From Debaryomyces hansenii CBS767 (taxonomy: Eukaryota; Ascomycota; Pichiomycetes; Serinales; Debaryomycetaceae), in NCBI RefSeq assembly GCF_000006445.2, contig NC_006047.2:682001-746000 (forward strand): DNA of 64,000 nucleotides, given 5' to 3'. Positions 50,272-60,059 of the stretch are shown in pieces. A program made the translations under genes and the position numbers. The first letter of the stretch is position 1, and every line of letters begins with the position of its first letter. The notes under the pieces are model-generated. The model did not search any database and was not told the origin of the DNA. It saw only the letters and a list, made by a program, of their open reading frames with translations.

Positions 50272-51333
50272 TCAATCGGTGAATTTGTAGGAACCAGATG
50301 CAAAGGTTATTGAGCCACCTTTGTATGAGCCCTTCTTCATCTTATTTTTATTTTTGGTGAAGTCCTTACCCCTGACTTGTAATAACTTTTCATTGGCAAT
50401 TTCACCCCAACTTCCTGCTGCACCTTTGTAAGTGTTATCGGCTAAAGTTCTATCTTCGAAAGAAATCTTACTACGGTCAATTCTGGAAAAATGGTTTCTT
50501 TGGCCCTGTTTCAATTCAGGTTCCTGGGAAGCACTTATAATTTCATCAGACACTGGGGAGGGGGAGAAGGATTCGGTTTGAGACGACGAAGTTTCGAGCT
50601 TTTGCTTCTTATGTGAATGTCCTTTTTCGTCAGATGATCTCTTCTTAGATGATTTAAGATCCGATTCTGAGTCTGAGTCTGAGTCTGAGCTGTCTGAACT
50701 GTCTGAACTGTCTGAGCTGTCTGATTTTGATTTTGATTTTGATTTTGAGTCTGAGTCTGAGTCTGAGTCTGAGTCTGAGTCTGAGTCTGAGTCTGAGTCT
50801 GAGTCTGAGTCTGGGTCTGAGTCTGAACTATCTGAGTCTGAGTCTGAGTCTGAACTATCTGAGTCTGATTTAGATTTTGAGTTTGAGTCTGAGTCTGAGC
50901 TATCACTATCTGAGCTATCACTATCTGAGCTATCACTGCCCGAGCTGTCATTGTCCGAGTTGTCACTGTCCGAGCTGTTACTATCAGAACTATCATTGTC
51001 CGAACTATCGCTGTCTGATTTGCCAGACGCTATTGGAGCACTCTCGGTGTTAGTTGCACCCTCTTTGGATGACTCGTCTTCGTCTGATGATGAGTCTGAG
51101 TCACTATCTGAAGACGAGGAGCTGGAGTCGCTGTCAGAAGATGATGCACTGCTACTTTCTTCCTTGGTTTCTCCGGCCTGAACTATTAGGTCTTCTAAAT
51201 TAAGTTCGGTAGTTGGTAAATCAATAGATTGTTTCGTAACCTCTTTGGCCAATGCCTTGGAAACTTTAGCCAATTCTGCATCCTTTTGTAAATAATTGGA
51301 GATTAACGATAACGCGAGTTCTCTGCTAGCCAT
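50272..51333 (-). CDS. SRP40: Nucleolar serine-rich protein Srp40 (Nopp140 family)
   Basis: A 353-residue protein with a LisH-like N-terminus (ELALSLISNYLQKDAELAKV), a long Ser/Asp acidic domain (about residues 55-225) and a conserved C-terminal SRP40_C domain (NHFSRIDRSKISFEDRTL, then GAAGSWGEIANEKLLQVRGK and FTKNKNKMKKGSYKGG). Srp40 and Nopp140 are chaperones of snoRNPs and shuttle between nucleolus and cytoplasm. The acidic region is a likely casein kinase 2 substrate. It is encoded by TCTGAG-type hexamer repeats on the plus strand. The same-strand frame giving Thr-Gln repeats is a by-product. Confidence 0.92.
   Translation of the reverse strand: MASRELALSLISNYLQKDAELAKVSKALAKEVTKQSIDLPTTELNLEDLIVQAGETKEESSSASSSDSDSSSSSSDSDSDSSSDEDESSKEGATNTESAPIASGKSDSDSSDNDSSDSNSSDSDNSDNDSSGSDSSDSDSSDSDSSDSDSNSKSKSDSDSSDSDSDSDSSDSDPDSDSDSDSDSDSDSDSDSDSDSKSKSKSKSDSSDSSDSSDSSDSDSDSESDLKSSKKRSSDEKGHSHKKQKLETSSSQTESFSPSPVSDEIISASQEPELKQGQRNHFSRIDRSKISFEDRTLADNTYKGAAGSWGEIANEKLLQVRGKDFTKNKNKMKKGSYKGGSITFASGSYKFTD
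50655..50912. repeat. Hexamer microsatellite within SRP40
   Basis: Nearly pure (GAGTCT)n on the plus strand around 50746-50820, with interrupted copies on both sides, coding for alternating Asp-Ser. Copy-number change by six bases keeps the frame. Confidence 0.9.
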
Positions 51334-51592
51334 CTTATATTATATGCTTTCTATCAATTATCACAGATTACTGTTCTGATATACCGTGGAGTAGGTAAGT
51401 TGATGTAAAAGCAGAAAAAAATTTAAGATGAGAACAGAAATTATTTTTTTTTTGAAAATTAATTTACACGTGATGTTGACTATTCTTGACTGCAAAAACT
51501 GCTCGTTTAAAATCTTATATGCTAGCTACGCAGATCATATGAACTCCTATCAATAAAGAAAATAAATTGGAATTCTAAATAATATCTATTGA

Positions 51593-52807
51593 TTATAACT
51601 TAGGTACAGTAGCACCGTTCTTTATGAGAGATTCTAATCTGGCATCCGAAAGAAGTTTTCTATAGTTCTTGCCATATTTCTTGACTAGATATTCTTCATC
51701 TATGACCGTCTTCCTCGAATGAATAACTTCCCTCCCTTGTATGATCAGTGTGAATAATTTTATGAGTGGATCTGGCTCCTCTCCATTTAGTAAATGCTTA
51801 GAGTTTGGAAAATTGATACACTGAACGACTTGCAGGAGATTATTTCTCATAAAACTTCTGTTTTCATCACTGGAAATATCAAAGTCGCTTACAATATGGA
51901 ATACGGGAACTTTAATTTCTCGAAAAGTTGGCATACCACAGGGAATCGATTTAACCATACCCCAGTATGTATGAAGTTGAGCTTCTACTGTAGTGTTCAA
52001 CTTTATTTTGTTGTAAGCTGCTTTGGGTGACTGTTTAACTTCTTTAGGCAATTCGTCCTCGAGCAAATTCGCCAAAACAGTTGGGTGAAATTTTCTATAA
52101 AACGATTTCGTCTTGAGGAATGATTCGATTTCGTTATACCAGTTGTTTCCATCTTGTATGTCAAAGTTGTCTTTCATGTAGTTCCGTTCATACCAAACTT
52201 TAAACTCCATATCTCTTTCTGCGTATTCACTGGGGCTGACATGAGAAACCGGATTCACCAATATGCAAGAATCAAACAACGCAGGTGCTAAGTAGGTACC
52301 ATATAACGAAACGAACCCACCCATAGAATGCCCGATTATTATCGACATTTTGTTCTCGGCTTCAATGAATGTGGCCGCTTCGTCTTCTGTTAAAACCTTT
52401 ACAACATCCTTCGAGCTATCACGCCAGTCGTAAAGATATCCCAACTTACTTTTATTTAATTCGGCCGATTCGCCGTGATTCACTGCGTCAAACGCACAAA
52501 CTACATTCAAGTGTAGGTTAGTGCCATTATCCTTTCCTGTATTGAAAAATTCGAATAATTTATTTATGTGATAGTGCCATAATCCTTTATTCATACCAGT
52601 CCCGTGGAAGAGCACAAGGTTTAGCTTAGTTTTCGTCAGTGATGACTCATTGGACTTTCCTTGATATCTTCTATAGCATATCTTCAATGTGTTATCAACG
52701 ATACTGTCCAGAGATCTTTCTAACAAGACAGCGCCTTTTTGTCTAATAAAAACCGCGTCAGCTGCTTTGACTTCAGAAGAATATAAATCTGGCCTATTTG
52801 GATACAT
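51593..52807 (-). CDS. LPX1-like alpha/beta hydrolase, copy A (C-terminus PKL)
   Basis: A 404-residue alpha/beta hydrolase. LVLFHGTGMNKGLWHYHINKL is the oxyanion-hole region, VVCAFDAVNHGES is next, IIGHSMGGFVSLYG contains the nucleophile elbow (Ser in GHSMG), and VFHIVSDFDIS with NSKHLLNGEEP supplies the late Asp and His. This matches the Lpx1 peroxisomal lipase/hydrolase family. The last three residues are PKL, a weak peroxisomal targeting signal (Lpx1 itself ends QKL), so location is uncertain. Copy B is directly upstream on the same strand, a tandem duplication. Expected activity is lipase or epoxide hydrolase-like; substrate unknown. Confidence 0.8.
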   Translation of the reverse strand: MYPNRPDLYSSEVKAADAVFIRQKGAVLLERSLDSIVDNTLKICYRRYQGKSNESSLTKTKLNLVLFHGTGMNKGLWHYHINKLFEFFNTGKDNGTNLHLNVVCAFDAVNHGESAELNKSKLGYLYDWRDSSKDVVKVLTEDEAATFIEAENKMSIIIGHSMGGFVSLYGTYLAPALFDSCILVNPVSHVSPSEYAERDMEFKVWYERNYMKDNFDIQDGNNWYNEIESFLKTKSFYRKFHPTVLANLLEDELPKEVKQSPKAAYNKIKLNTTVEAQLHTYWGMVKSIPCGMPTFREIKVPVFHIVSDFDISSDENRSFMRNNLLQVVQCINFPNSKHLLNGEEPDPLIKLFTLIIQGREVIHSRKTVIDEEYLVKKYGKNYRKLLSDARLESLIKNGATVPKL

Positions 52808-53001
52808 CAGGTAGTGATTCTAGTACTGAGTATATTCATTCTCGAAGAGAGCTATATATATATATATAACCATTTTTTTACCCCAAGATTTTACATTTCG
52901 GAAGTATGTCCCTTGCGACCTCGGGATACCTCGGCTAATACACTTACAGTGTTTCTAACAATATATTCACATATTTAAAGTTTCTACTATATAGAAGTGA
53001 G

Positions 53002-54204
53002 TTACAATTTTGAAGCCTTTTGCTTTCTCCCGGCTTTCGCAGCTTTCTGTTGTTCAGCAATAATAGACATTTTCAAATCCCATTGACTCGTCAAGATTTT
53101 ACTCTTATTCCCGCCATATTTAACCTCTGGATCATTAGGTCTATTCTCAATGGCAGTGGCAACTCTTTTCTTAATTGTATCCTCGATGATTTTAACTATA
53201 ACATCCGGTTTGTCTCCGTTAACTAAGTGCTCGGCATTAGGAATGTCTATTGTATCCAACAAATATTCTTTTGGTACAGCATCACGAACAAATGTAATGC
53301 TCTCTGGAGGATTCCACGTAGCGTTTTTGCCGATAACATGAACAATTGGGACCTTTATTTGTGGAAATATTGCCATAACGAGAGGAATTGATAATCCAGC
53401 AGAATAATAGGTGGTCATTTGATTTGGTGTAGATGCTTTGGTCATAAATTTAGTCTTCTTGGTTTCTGGATCAATGAATGTTGCTTTTTCATCTTCCATG
53501 AAATCTTTCAAGACTTCAGGATGAAATGACTTGTAAATCGAAAATTTTGTAAAATATTCATTATACTCTTTTTCACTATTAAATTTGTCAATTAGTATCG
53601 AAGATAATTTGGAGAAAATTCCCAAGAAACGTCCATCTGTTTTTGGATCCATATACAAGACCCCTTCGATTGGAATAATGGTATCAAACAAGCTTGGCTC
53701 GTAAAATCCCGCTATAACGGCCATATATCCACCCAACGAATGTCCAATCAAAATATTCTTAGTGGTGGCATTATTAACGAATTCGTTCGTGCTTTGTTGC
53801 TCGTGCTTAACTACTTGTATAATGTCTTTACCTCCGTCTTCCCACTTATAAACCCATCCTATCTTACCTTCATTGAGTAATGATGAATCGCCGTGTCCGA
53901 TTGCGTCAATTGATAGAACTGAATTCAAAACCCACGTTGATGCTGACTGGGAATGTTCAAACAATTTCTTAATATGATAATTCCAAAGCGACTTGTTCAT
54001 TCCAGTACCATGGGCAAATATTAAATTGATTTTGATCTTATCTTTAGAGATAGTTCCTTTGGTATTTAGGTACTTGTTGTACACAACTTTCAACCTATCA
54101 GTTGATAATATCGTACTACCAGGTCCCCTTGGAAAAGCGGCATCTGTTGTTTTCTTTTCAAGCGTGTATAATTCCGACATAATAGTTCTACTTTTACACT
54201 TCAT
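53002..54204 (-). CDS. LPX1-like alpha/beta hydrolase, copy B (peroxisomal, C-terminus SKL)
   Basis: A 400-residue paralogue of copy A. LIFAHGTGMNKSLWNYHIKKL, VLSIDAIGHGDS, ILIGHSLGGYMAVIAGF (nucleophile Ser in GHSLG), VPIVHVIGK and IPNAEHLVNGDKP are its catalytic and structural blocks. It ends KASKL, a canonical PTS1, so peroxisomal matrix location is expected. The ATG at 54204 is the first; a second at 54180 (MSELYTLEKK) aligns better with the copy A N-terminus and may be the true start. The family acts on lipids in peroxisomes; the substrate is not known. Confidence 0.85.
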   Translation of the reverse strand: MKCKSRTIMSELYTLEKKTTDAAFPRGPGSTILSTDRLKVVYNKYLNTKGTISKDKIKINLIFAHGTGMNKSLWNYHIKKLFEHSQSASTWVLNSVLSIDAIGHGDSSLLNEGKIGWVYKWEDGGKDIIQVVKHEQQSTNEFVNNATTKNILIGHSLGGYMAVIAGFYEPSLFDTIIPIEGVLYMDPKTDGRFLGIFSKLSSILIDKFNSEKEYNEYFTKFSIYKSFHPEVLKDFMEDEKATFIDPETKKTKFMTKASTPNQMTTYYSAGLSIPLVMAIFPQIKVPIVHVIGKNATWNPPESITFVRDAVPKEYLLDTIDIPNAEHLVNGDKPDVIVKIIEDTIKKRVATAIENRPNDPEVKYGGNKSKILTSQWDLKMSIIAEQQKAAKAGRKQKASKL

Positions 54205-54492
54205 TATATTTCATATCGGTTGCACCGATGCTTTTATAGTAAGATCTCCGCAATTTACTAGCCGAGGTTAATTAAGGGCAGGGTTCCGGAACTTATTAAT
54301 AAAAGAATTATCCAAACCTATAGTTTTCACATATATCTTTAACTACACCATCGGAGATTGTTGACAATAAGTATCAACACTTATTAAATTGTGATTAATC
54401 CTTGTTAATACTGAACGAGATTTTTTTCAGTGTGGAGCTGAACGTTAAATTTTTTTTTTCAATATTAAAATTTACTCTATTTCAGCATAATA

Positions 54493-55431
54493 ATGACTCT
54501 ACCATCATCTAGCCCGATTCGTGTATTACGTACTATACAGCAAGTTAGACAATGGAGACTTCTGTGTCTTTTGAATAGAGAATCAGTGGGGCTTGTACCA
54601 ACTATGGGAGCTTTACATGCTGGACACTGCTCGTTAGTGTCACAATCGCTCAAGGAAAATGATCGTACAGTAGTTTCGATATTCGTTAACCCATCGCAGT
54701 TTGCTCCACATGAAGATCTTGAAGCCTATCCTAGAACCCTTGATACTGACATGGAAACCTTATCAAATTTCAAGGGTAAACAAGTAGATGCTATATTTGT
54801 CCCCAAAATCTCGGAAATGTATCCATCAGGAATAACTTTGGACGTTAATAAGCAAAAAGGTGCTTTCGTTTCTGTTTTGGGCTGTTCAGAACAATTGGAG
54901 GGAGCACAAAGACCACAATTCTTTCGTGGTGTGGCGACTATAGTGACTAAGTTGTTGAATGTTGTAACTCCAGATCAGATATATTTTGGTCAAAAGGACG
55001 CTCAGCAATACGTCGTAATTAAAAACTTGGTGAAGGACTTATTGATTAATACCAATGTGCGAGTTATGCCGACTTCAAGAGAGTCGTATGGTTTGGCGTT
55101 GTCTTCTCGAAATGCATATTTATCTGACCCGGCCAAGAAAAGAGCTGCTGTCATATATGAGGCATTACATACTGGCGAAGAATATTACAATAAGCATTCA
55201 CAAGGAAATCAGGTCAAATCATCGGAGATAATAGAACGTATCATGCCAATATTCAATGAGGCAGACTTCGAATTTGAAATGGAATATCTTGCCGTAAGTC
55301 ATCCAGAATCTTTAGAAAATTTAGAATACGTTGAACCTGGAGTCGGCGCAATTGTTTCTACTGCCATTAGAGTTCCTAAAGAAAATAGCGATGAAAAGAT
55401 CCGATTGCTTGATAATATTTTACTTAAATAA
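54493..55431 (+). CDS. PAN6: Pantothenate synthetase (pantoate-beta-alanine ligase)
   Basis: A 312-residue enzyme, the usual size. It joins pantoate and beta-alanine with ATP to make pantothenate, the precursor of coenzyme A. LVPTMGALHAGH (34-45) contains the HxGH nucleotide-binding motif, SIFVNPSQFAPHEDLEAYPR is the pantoate site, and FRGVATIVTKLLNVVTPDQIYFGQKDAQQ and MPTSRESYGLALSSRNAYL (in their family order) complete the active site. No targeting signal is seen, so it is probably cytosolic. It is convergent with PRP16, with only 54 bases between stops. A CTG codon occurs at residue 24, a variable site. Confidence 0.96.
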   Translation: MTLPSSSPIRVLRTIQQVRQWRLLCLLNRESVGLVPTMGALHAGHCSLVSQSLKENDRTVVSIFVNPSQFAPHEDLEAYPRTLDTDMETLSNFKGKQVDAIFVPKISEMYPSGITLDVNKQKGAFVSVLGCSEQLEGAQRPQFFRGVATIVTKLLNVVTPDQIYFGQKDAQQYVVIKNLVKDLLINTNVRVMPTSRESYGLALSSRNAYLSDPAKKRAAVIYEALHTGEEYYNKHSQGNQVKSSEIIERIMPIFNEADFEFEMEYLAVSHPESLENLEYVEPGVGAIVSTAIRVPKENSDEKIRLLDNILLK

Positions 55432-55485
55432 TTCATAAATGTGTATAGAATCTTGTATTATACAGCCTGAATATATGTATATAAA

Positions 55486-58400
55486 TTAAAACGCTCGTCT
55501 TTTGTTGAATTTGCTTTTAGTGATCAGATTGGAATTATTATTCCTCTGCCTTTTGAGTTTCTTCTCTTGTAATTTAGCTTGGTACTTAATTCTATCTTCT
55601 TCTAAAGATCTTTCTAATTGAGTTGGATCCATTAAATTAAAATCAATATGGCCGCATAATCTTGCCTGAACTTTAGCTGATACCTCAAAAAATATGTATC
55701 CAAATTCTAATAGCCATAAAGGATCAACACTAGTGACACAACTCATATATTCCCTATTCGTCAAAATCAATTCGTGATAAACCACGTATGTTGGTGCCAT
55801 ACTAGTACCCCCATTTAACGCTGATGTCGGATGCAAAAACATTTTCATATAATTATGTCGCAAATGAATATATTCTGAATTCCCAGTATTACCAATATTA
55901 ATCTTCATTATCTTAGCCAGTTGCTGATAGAATGCAGCACAAAGACATTTTCTAATATCTTCATCTGATCGTGATTTTAAGAGCTTTAATCTATTTTTTT
56001 CCATGATAAGCAATAATTGGTTCTTAATGTCTCTAGCTCTTAATAATGATTTACTATGGAAAAAATTCCTAGAACACCAGTTCGTCAATCGTTTCATGTT
56101 CATCTGCGGCTTCTCTGAGTGTGATTTCCATTGGTTGTAAACATTAAGCAACGTTAAATGATCTGATTCTGATATTGAAAACTTCTCACGAATAGCATCT
56201 GCTTCGTTCGCTCTTTCTTTCGGTCTATAGAAAACTGATGGTACCGATAACATAGCTACGATAATTATAATTTCTTCTGAACAGTGAAATTCTGAATTGC
56301 ATGATAATAATATTAATTTCGACAAAGCGGGTTCCATGGGAAACCTTGACATTGACTGGCCTAATTGTGTTAATTCACCGCAATTATCAATAGCACCAAT
56401 GCCCCATAAATCATATAGCGAACAACTAAGCAAATCTTTTGGAGGTGGGTCTAAAAATGGAAAGTTTGGAACATCCTCAATCTTTAAAGATTTCAATTGC
56501 AACATCACATTACTCAAATTGGTTCTTTGTATCTCGGGAATTGGCTGTAAATACATTTGTTCTTCAGCAGATCTTTCAGTATATAATCGGTACGCAACAC
56601 CTGGGCCAGTTCTACCAGCTCTACCACTACGTTGTTGAGCATTTGCTATTGATATCGGGATCACTTGCAACATGTCCATTCCCAATTTCGGATTATACAC
56701 TTTTGACTTAACCAATCCTGTATCAATGACGTATTTCACACCATCGACAGTTAATGACGTTTCCGCAATATTAGTAGCCACAACAACCTTTCTTCTTTCC
56801 AAGTTCGTTTTGTTGAATATTTTCTTTTGCAAATCAGCAGGCATTGTAGAGAATATGGGAAAAATATCTAAAGGCGGAGGATTATCTAATAAATCAAGTT
56901 TTTCCTGTAGTAATTCACAGGTAACCTCTATATCCTCTTGACCAGTCATAAAAACCAAAATATCTCCATCATTATTATTAGATTTTGCACTATTTTGCAA
57001 ATGAATAGTTAAAACTTGCTTAACTGCTGTTTCAACATAATCGGTACATCCACTTTTACTAAATAATACGTCAACTGGGAATGTCCTCCCAGGGATGGTA
57101 AATTGAGGTGCATTTCCAAAATATCTCGTGAACCTGTCAGCATTCAAAGTTGCACTAGTAACAATCAATTTCAAGTCTTTTCTTCTTGTCAAGAGCATTT
57201 TAAATAATCCCAATAGTACGTCGGTATTCAACGATCTTTCGTGGGCTTCATCCATAATAATACACGAGTACTTGTCCAAATTTGGGTCTACTAATATTTC
57301 TCTTAATAAAACACCTTCTGTCATATATTTTATAACTGTCTTGCGGGGGTTGGTTTTATCTTCAAATCTAATCGCAAATCCTACCTCATCCCCCAACTTG
57401 CAATTCATTTCTTCACTAACTCTTTTCGCAACAGACATAGCAGCCACACGACGAGGTTGGGTACAACCTATCATTCGATTTTTGCCCAGTTGTTCTAAAT
57501 TTGAGCCAAACCCTTCTTCGTACAAGTATTGGGTTAATTGTGTAGTTTTACCAGAACCTGTCTCTCCTATTACCACAGTTACTTGGTTTTCTGCGATGGT
57601 TCTTAATAAATTCTTCTTGACAGCAAATGCAGGTAAAGAACGTCTCTGTTGTTGGATTATTGCTTTCTCATCTTGAGTCTCTATTTCGTTCTCATTTGAA
57701 AATTTGTTTTCATGCAATTTTTCATTACTACCATTTGCTTTATCGTGTGTTTCAACGCCCAACACGTTACCTAATGCCGTACCACTAAGAGTGGACCTTT
57801 CTTTAGCTTGTTTACTCCTTTCATTCTTAGATTTTCTCTCTTTAACAACCATACTTCCTTGTTTAGCCATTGAAGCTAATTCAGAATCTGGGTCTTTGAT
57901 TGGAGAAATTGTTGGCCCAATCCCTCTGATCTTAGAGTCGTTCCTGTCATGTCCAATTTGTAATGACAAGTATTCTTTTGAATCTTCCAAAAATGGCGGA
58001 ATGAAATAGTGAGATGTAATTGGTATACGTGAAAGGTCCTGCGACTGATCTTGGTTATGGTCATAGTCATAATACTCACCAGTTATATCGTCAAACCCTC
58101 CACCTGTGCCTTCAGGTATATTAAACTCTTTAGGTCTTTTGAGACTCGAGATTTGTTTTGTTGTTTCAGTAAAAACTTCGTCCTCAAAATCATCATGAAG
58201 ATCATTATGATCGAGCTCATCTATAGTATACCATTCTCTGTCATTTTCTAAATCATTGTCATTGTCAGAAAATTCATCAAAAGACCGAGTTTCTTTTTGT
58301 AACTCAGTTTGCTGTTGCTTTTCCAATTCTGCTAACTCTGAAAGCGAAAGCGTTGCATTCTTATGTTTGGTATTGGCTGAAATATCAGTTTTTTGATTTG

Positions 58401-59040
58401 ATTCCTCACTCTTGGGCATAGGCATTATTGGTAAATGAGTTTCATCTTCCTTTATTCTCAATGCATCCTCTTTTTTAATCTTTTTAAATTTGAATTTCGG
58501 TCCTTCTTTTGCCTTGGTTTCATGTTCTTGATTCGAATCTAAGGAATCATCAATCGAAAAGTCATGTTTAATATCATTATACAGAGGTAAATTCTTAGAT
58601 CGTATCTTCTTGAAATTGGTTTTCCGTAAGTTAACCTCTGAACTTGGGTTTAAATTATTTAATTCTTCTTCTAGCTCTTCGTTGTCGTCAAAAGATAATG
58701 CAAATTTTGGCTTTTTACTGCTCCTGTCGTTTTTCTTCTTTTCCAAGCTATTATTAGGTCTTTTAGGTATCTTCGCATTACCTTTTTCTTCCTTCTCTTT
58801 CATCAAACATTCAATGGTACTAATGTTGTCATTAATCAATTTGTAAATCTCCTTTCCAACGCTTTCATCATTTTCACTCGGAAACCCCAATGCTTTTGTA
58901 TATATAAGAAATGCAGATATCGAATTATTCTTCAAGTAAAATTTGACAAGTGTATCTGTAAACCCTTCATTAACAGGCTTATTTAGATGTAACGATAATG
59001 TACGTGTAATTAAGGATATTATATCATTATTCAGCAGCAT
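55486..59040 (-). CDS. PRP16: Pre-mRNA splicing DEAH-box ATPase Prp16
   Basis: A 1184-residue protein. The N-terminal half is charged and disordered. It leads into the Prp16-specific linker (ISPIKDPDSELASMAKQGS, then KERSTLSGTALGNVLG), as in Prp16/DHX38. The helicase core has GETGSGKTTQLTQYL (motif I), TQPRRVAAMSVAKRV (Ia), MDEAHERSLNTD (II), SATLNADRF (III) and QRSGRAGRTGPG (VI). The C-terminal winged-helix/OB region contains SVFYRPKERANEADAIREKF, SDHLTLLNVYNQW and HPTSALNGG...YVVYHELILTNREY. Prp16 remodels the spliceosome after the first catalytic step. The linker and C-terminal blocks distinguish it from Prp2, Prp22 and Prp43. Confidence 0.94.
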   Translation of the reverse strand: MLLNNDIISLITRTLSLHLNKPVNEGFTDTLVKFYLKNNSISAFLIYTKALGFPSENDESVGKEIYKLINDNISTIECLMKEKEEKGNAKIPKRPNNSLEKKKNDRSSKKPKFALSFDDNEELEEELNNLNPSSEVNLRKTNFKKIRSKNLPLYNDIKHDFSIDDSLDSNQEHETKAKEGPKFKFKKIKKEDALRIKEDETHLPIMPMPKSEESNQKTDISANTKHKNATLSLSELAELEKQQQTELQKETRSFDEFSDNDNDLENDREWYTIDELDHNDLHDDFEDEVFTETTKQISSLKRPKEFNIPEGTGGGFDDITGEYYDYDHNQDQSQDLSRIPITSHYFIPPFLEDSKEYLSLQIGHDRNDSKIRGIGPTISPIKDPDSELASMAKQGSMVVKERKSKNERSKQAKERSTLSGTALGNVLGVETHDKANGSNEKLHENKFSNENEIETQDEKAIIQQQRRSLPAFAVKKNLLRTIAENQVTVVIGETGSGKTTQLTQYLYEEGFGSNLEQLGKNRMIGCTQPRRVAAMSVAKRVSEEMNCKLGDEVGFAIRFEDKTNPRKTVIKYMTEGVLLREILVDPNLDKYSCIIMDEAHERSLNTDVLLGLFKMLLTRRKDLKLIVTSATLNADRFTRYFGNAPQFTIPGRTFPVDVLFSKSGCTDYVETAVKQVLTIHLQNSAKSNNNDGDILVFMTGQEDIEVTCELLQEKLDLLDNPPPLDIFPIFSTMPADLQKKIFNKTNLERRKVVVATNIAETSLTVDGVKYVIDTGLVKSKVYNPKLGMDMLQVIPISIANAQQRSGRAGRTGPGVAYRLYTERSAEEQMYLQPIPEIQRTNLSNVMLQLKSLKIEDVPNFPFLDPPPKDLLSCSLYDLWGIGAIDNCGELTQLGQSMSRFPMEPALSKLILLSCNSEFHCSEEIIIIVAMLSVPSVFYRPKERANEADAIREKFSISESDHLTLLNVYNQWKSHSEKPQMNMKRLTNWCSRNFFHSKSLLRARDIKNQLLLIMEKNRLKLLKSRSDEDIRKCLCAAFYQQLAKIMKINIGNTGNSEYIHLRHNYMKMFLHPTSALNGGTSMAPTYVVYHELILTNREYMSCVTSVDPLWLLEFGYIFFEVSAKVQARLCGHIDFNLMDPTQLERSLEEDRIKYQAKLQEKKLKRQRNNNSNLITKSKFNKRRAF

Positions 59041-59158
59041 TACTTAATTGGAGTATAATTGTAGAATCCTAAAATTTTGAGATGCTCTTCTTTGATAGAA
59101 GTGAGCATTATCTACAAATCGTATAATCTTGTAATCATTTTATTTGATCTTGAAGAAT

Positions 59159-59206
59159 ATGCCCAAACTACGCCATGAATATCAAGAATATAAACAATTT
59201 AAATAA
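59159..59206 (+). promoter_or_regulatory. Short upstream ORF overlapping the next gene
   Basis: An ATG at 59159 opens a 15-codon frame (MPKLRHEYQEYKQFK) that ends with TAA at 59206, overlapping the first ATG of the downstream gene (59175) in another frame. It could reduce initiation at 59175 and favour the in-frame ATG at 59253. It depends on where transcription starts. Confidence 0.3.
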
Positions 59207-59990
59207 TAGATTATCTGTCTACTTTATGCATCATATATTTGTGAAAATACGAATGTCTCCGTCGCCTACTACAACGAAAGAGGTATTTCATTTATATCAG
59301 AATTTTAAGAAGCTTGGTGGATCTTTAGAATATTTCGAAATAAGTAGAGGTAAAAATGGTCTCAACACATACAGTAATGAAGTTTCCTTAATATATAATC
59401 CGTCTTCTCAGTTGTCGCAACTAGATCCGTTTAATGGTACGAACAAAAATATGAAAGAGACAACTGCTGAACTATTGGCCTTGCGGACCAAATTAACAGA
59501 TACAATACATTCTATTTGTGCTATACCACGATATTCATACGTAGAAAATGATGAACAATACGTGAAAGGTGAAATTGAAATACCGTACAAATTCAGGTTG
59601 AATAGGGATGGTTTAAAATACGACAAACGGTATTCAATATCGACATCAACTGTAAATAATCAATTTTGTTTCATTTCACCAGCTCCTACACTTGAAAACG
59701 ATGATAAAAATATTATGAATGATAGCATTATAACAAATTTCAAAAGTCATATGAGACATAATTTTCAAAAATTCCATAAGTTTGACAATATCACAATATC
59801 GCCAGCCATACCCAATATAAATCATATAATAGGTAGACAGAAACTAGATCCTCTCATAAAACAAACAGATGGTATTAAATATAGCTCTTTAATGGATCTT
59901 AATTCGGATATAAACACTATGGGAGCCGAAACGGGAATAAATTTAAAATTACAAAGACTATCTCTTGGTTTCACCGGGTTCTATGATTAG
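59175..59990 (+). CDS. Unrecognised protein, 271 residues
   Basis: A protein of basic and Asn-rich composition with no domain that I recognise. In-frame ATGs are at 59175, 59226 and 59253; the last (MSPSPTTTKEVFHLYQNFKK) begins a segment that looks more conserved (VFHLYQNFKKLGGSLEYFEI). Codon use and length support a real gene. The Asn-rich N-terminus could be part of a mitochondrial presequence, which would fit a small mitochondrial translation or assembly factor, but that is only a suggestion. It is divergent from PRP16 (134 bases) and convergent with NUP57 (69 bases). Confidence 0.75.
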   Translation: MNIKNINNLNNRLSVYFMHHIFVKIRMSPSPTTTKEVFHLYQNFKKLGGSLEYFEISRGKNGLNTYSNEVSLIYNPSSQLSQLDPFNGTNKNMKETTAELLALRTKLTDTIHSICAIPRYSYVENDEQYVKGEIEIPYKFRLNRDGLKYDKRYSISTSTVNNQFCFISPAPTLENDDKNIMNDSIITNFKSHMRHNFQKFHKFDNITISPAIPNINHIIGRQKLDPLIKQTDGIKYSSLMDLNSDINTMGAETGINLKLQRLSLGFTGFYD

Positions 59991-60059
59991 TATACGTAAT
60001 ATTTAATATATAATGTACATAATAATAAAAAATTAACAATGCAATATTATAAAAATTTT

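Noticed and set aside
50535..50996. 153-codon Thr-Gln repeat ORF on the SRP40 strand
   Set aside because: A frame shadow of the (GAGTCT)n tract in SRP40, not an independent gene.
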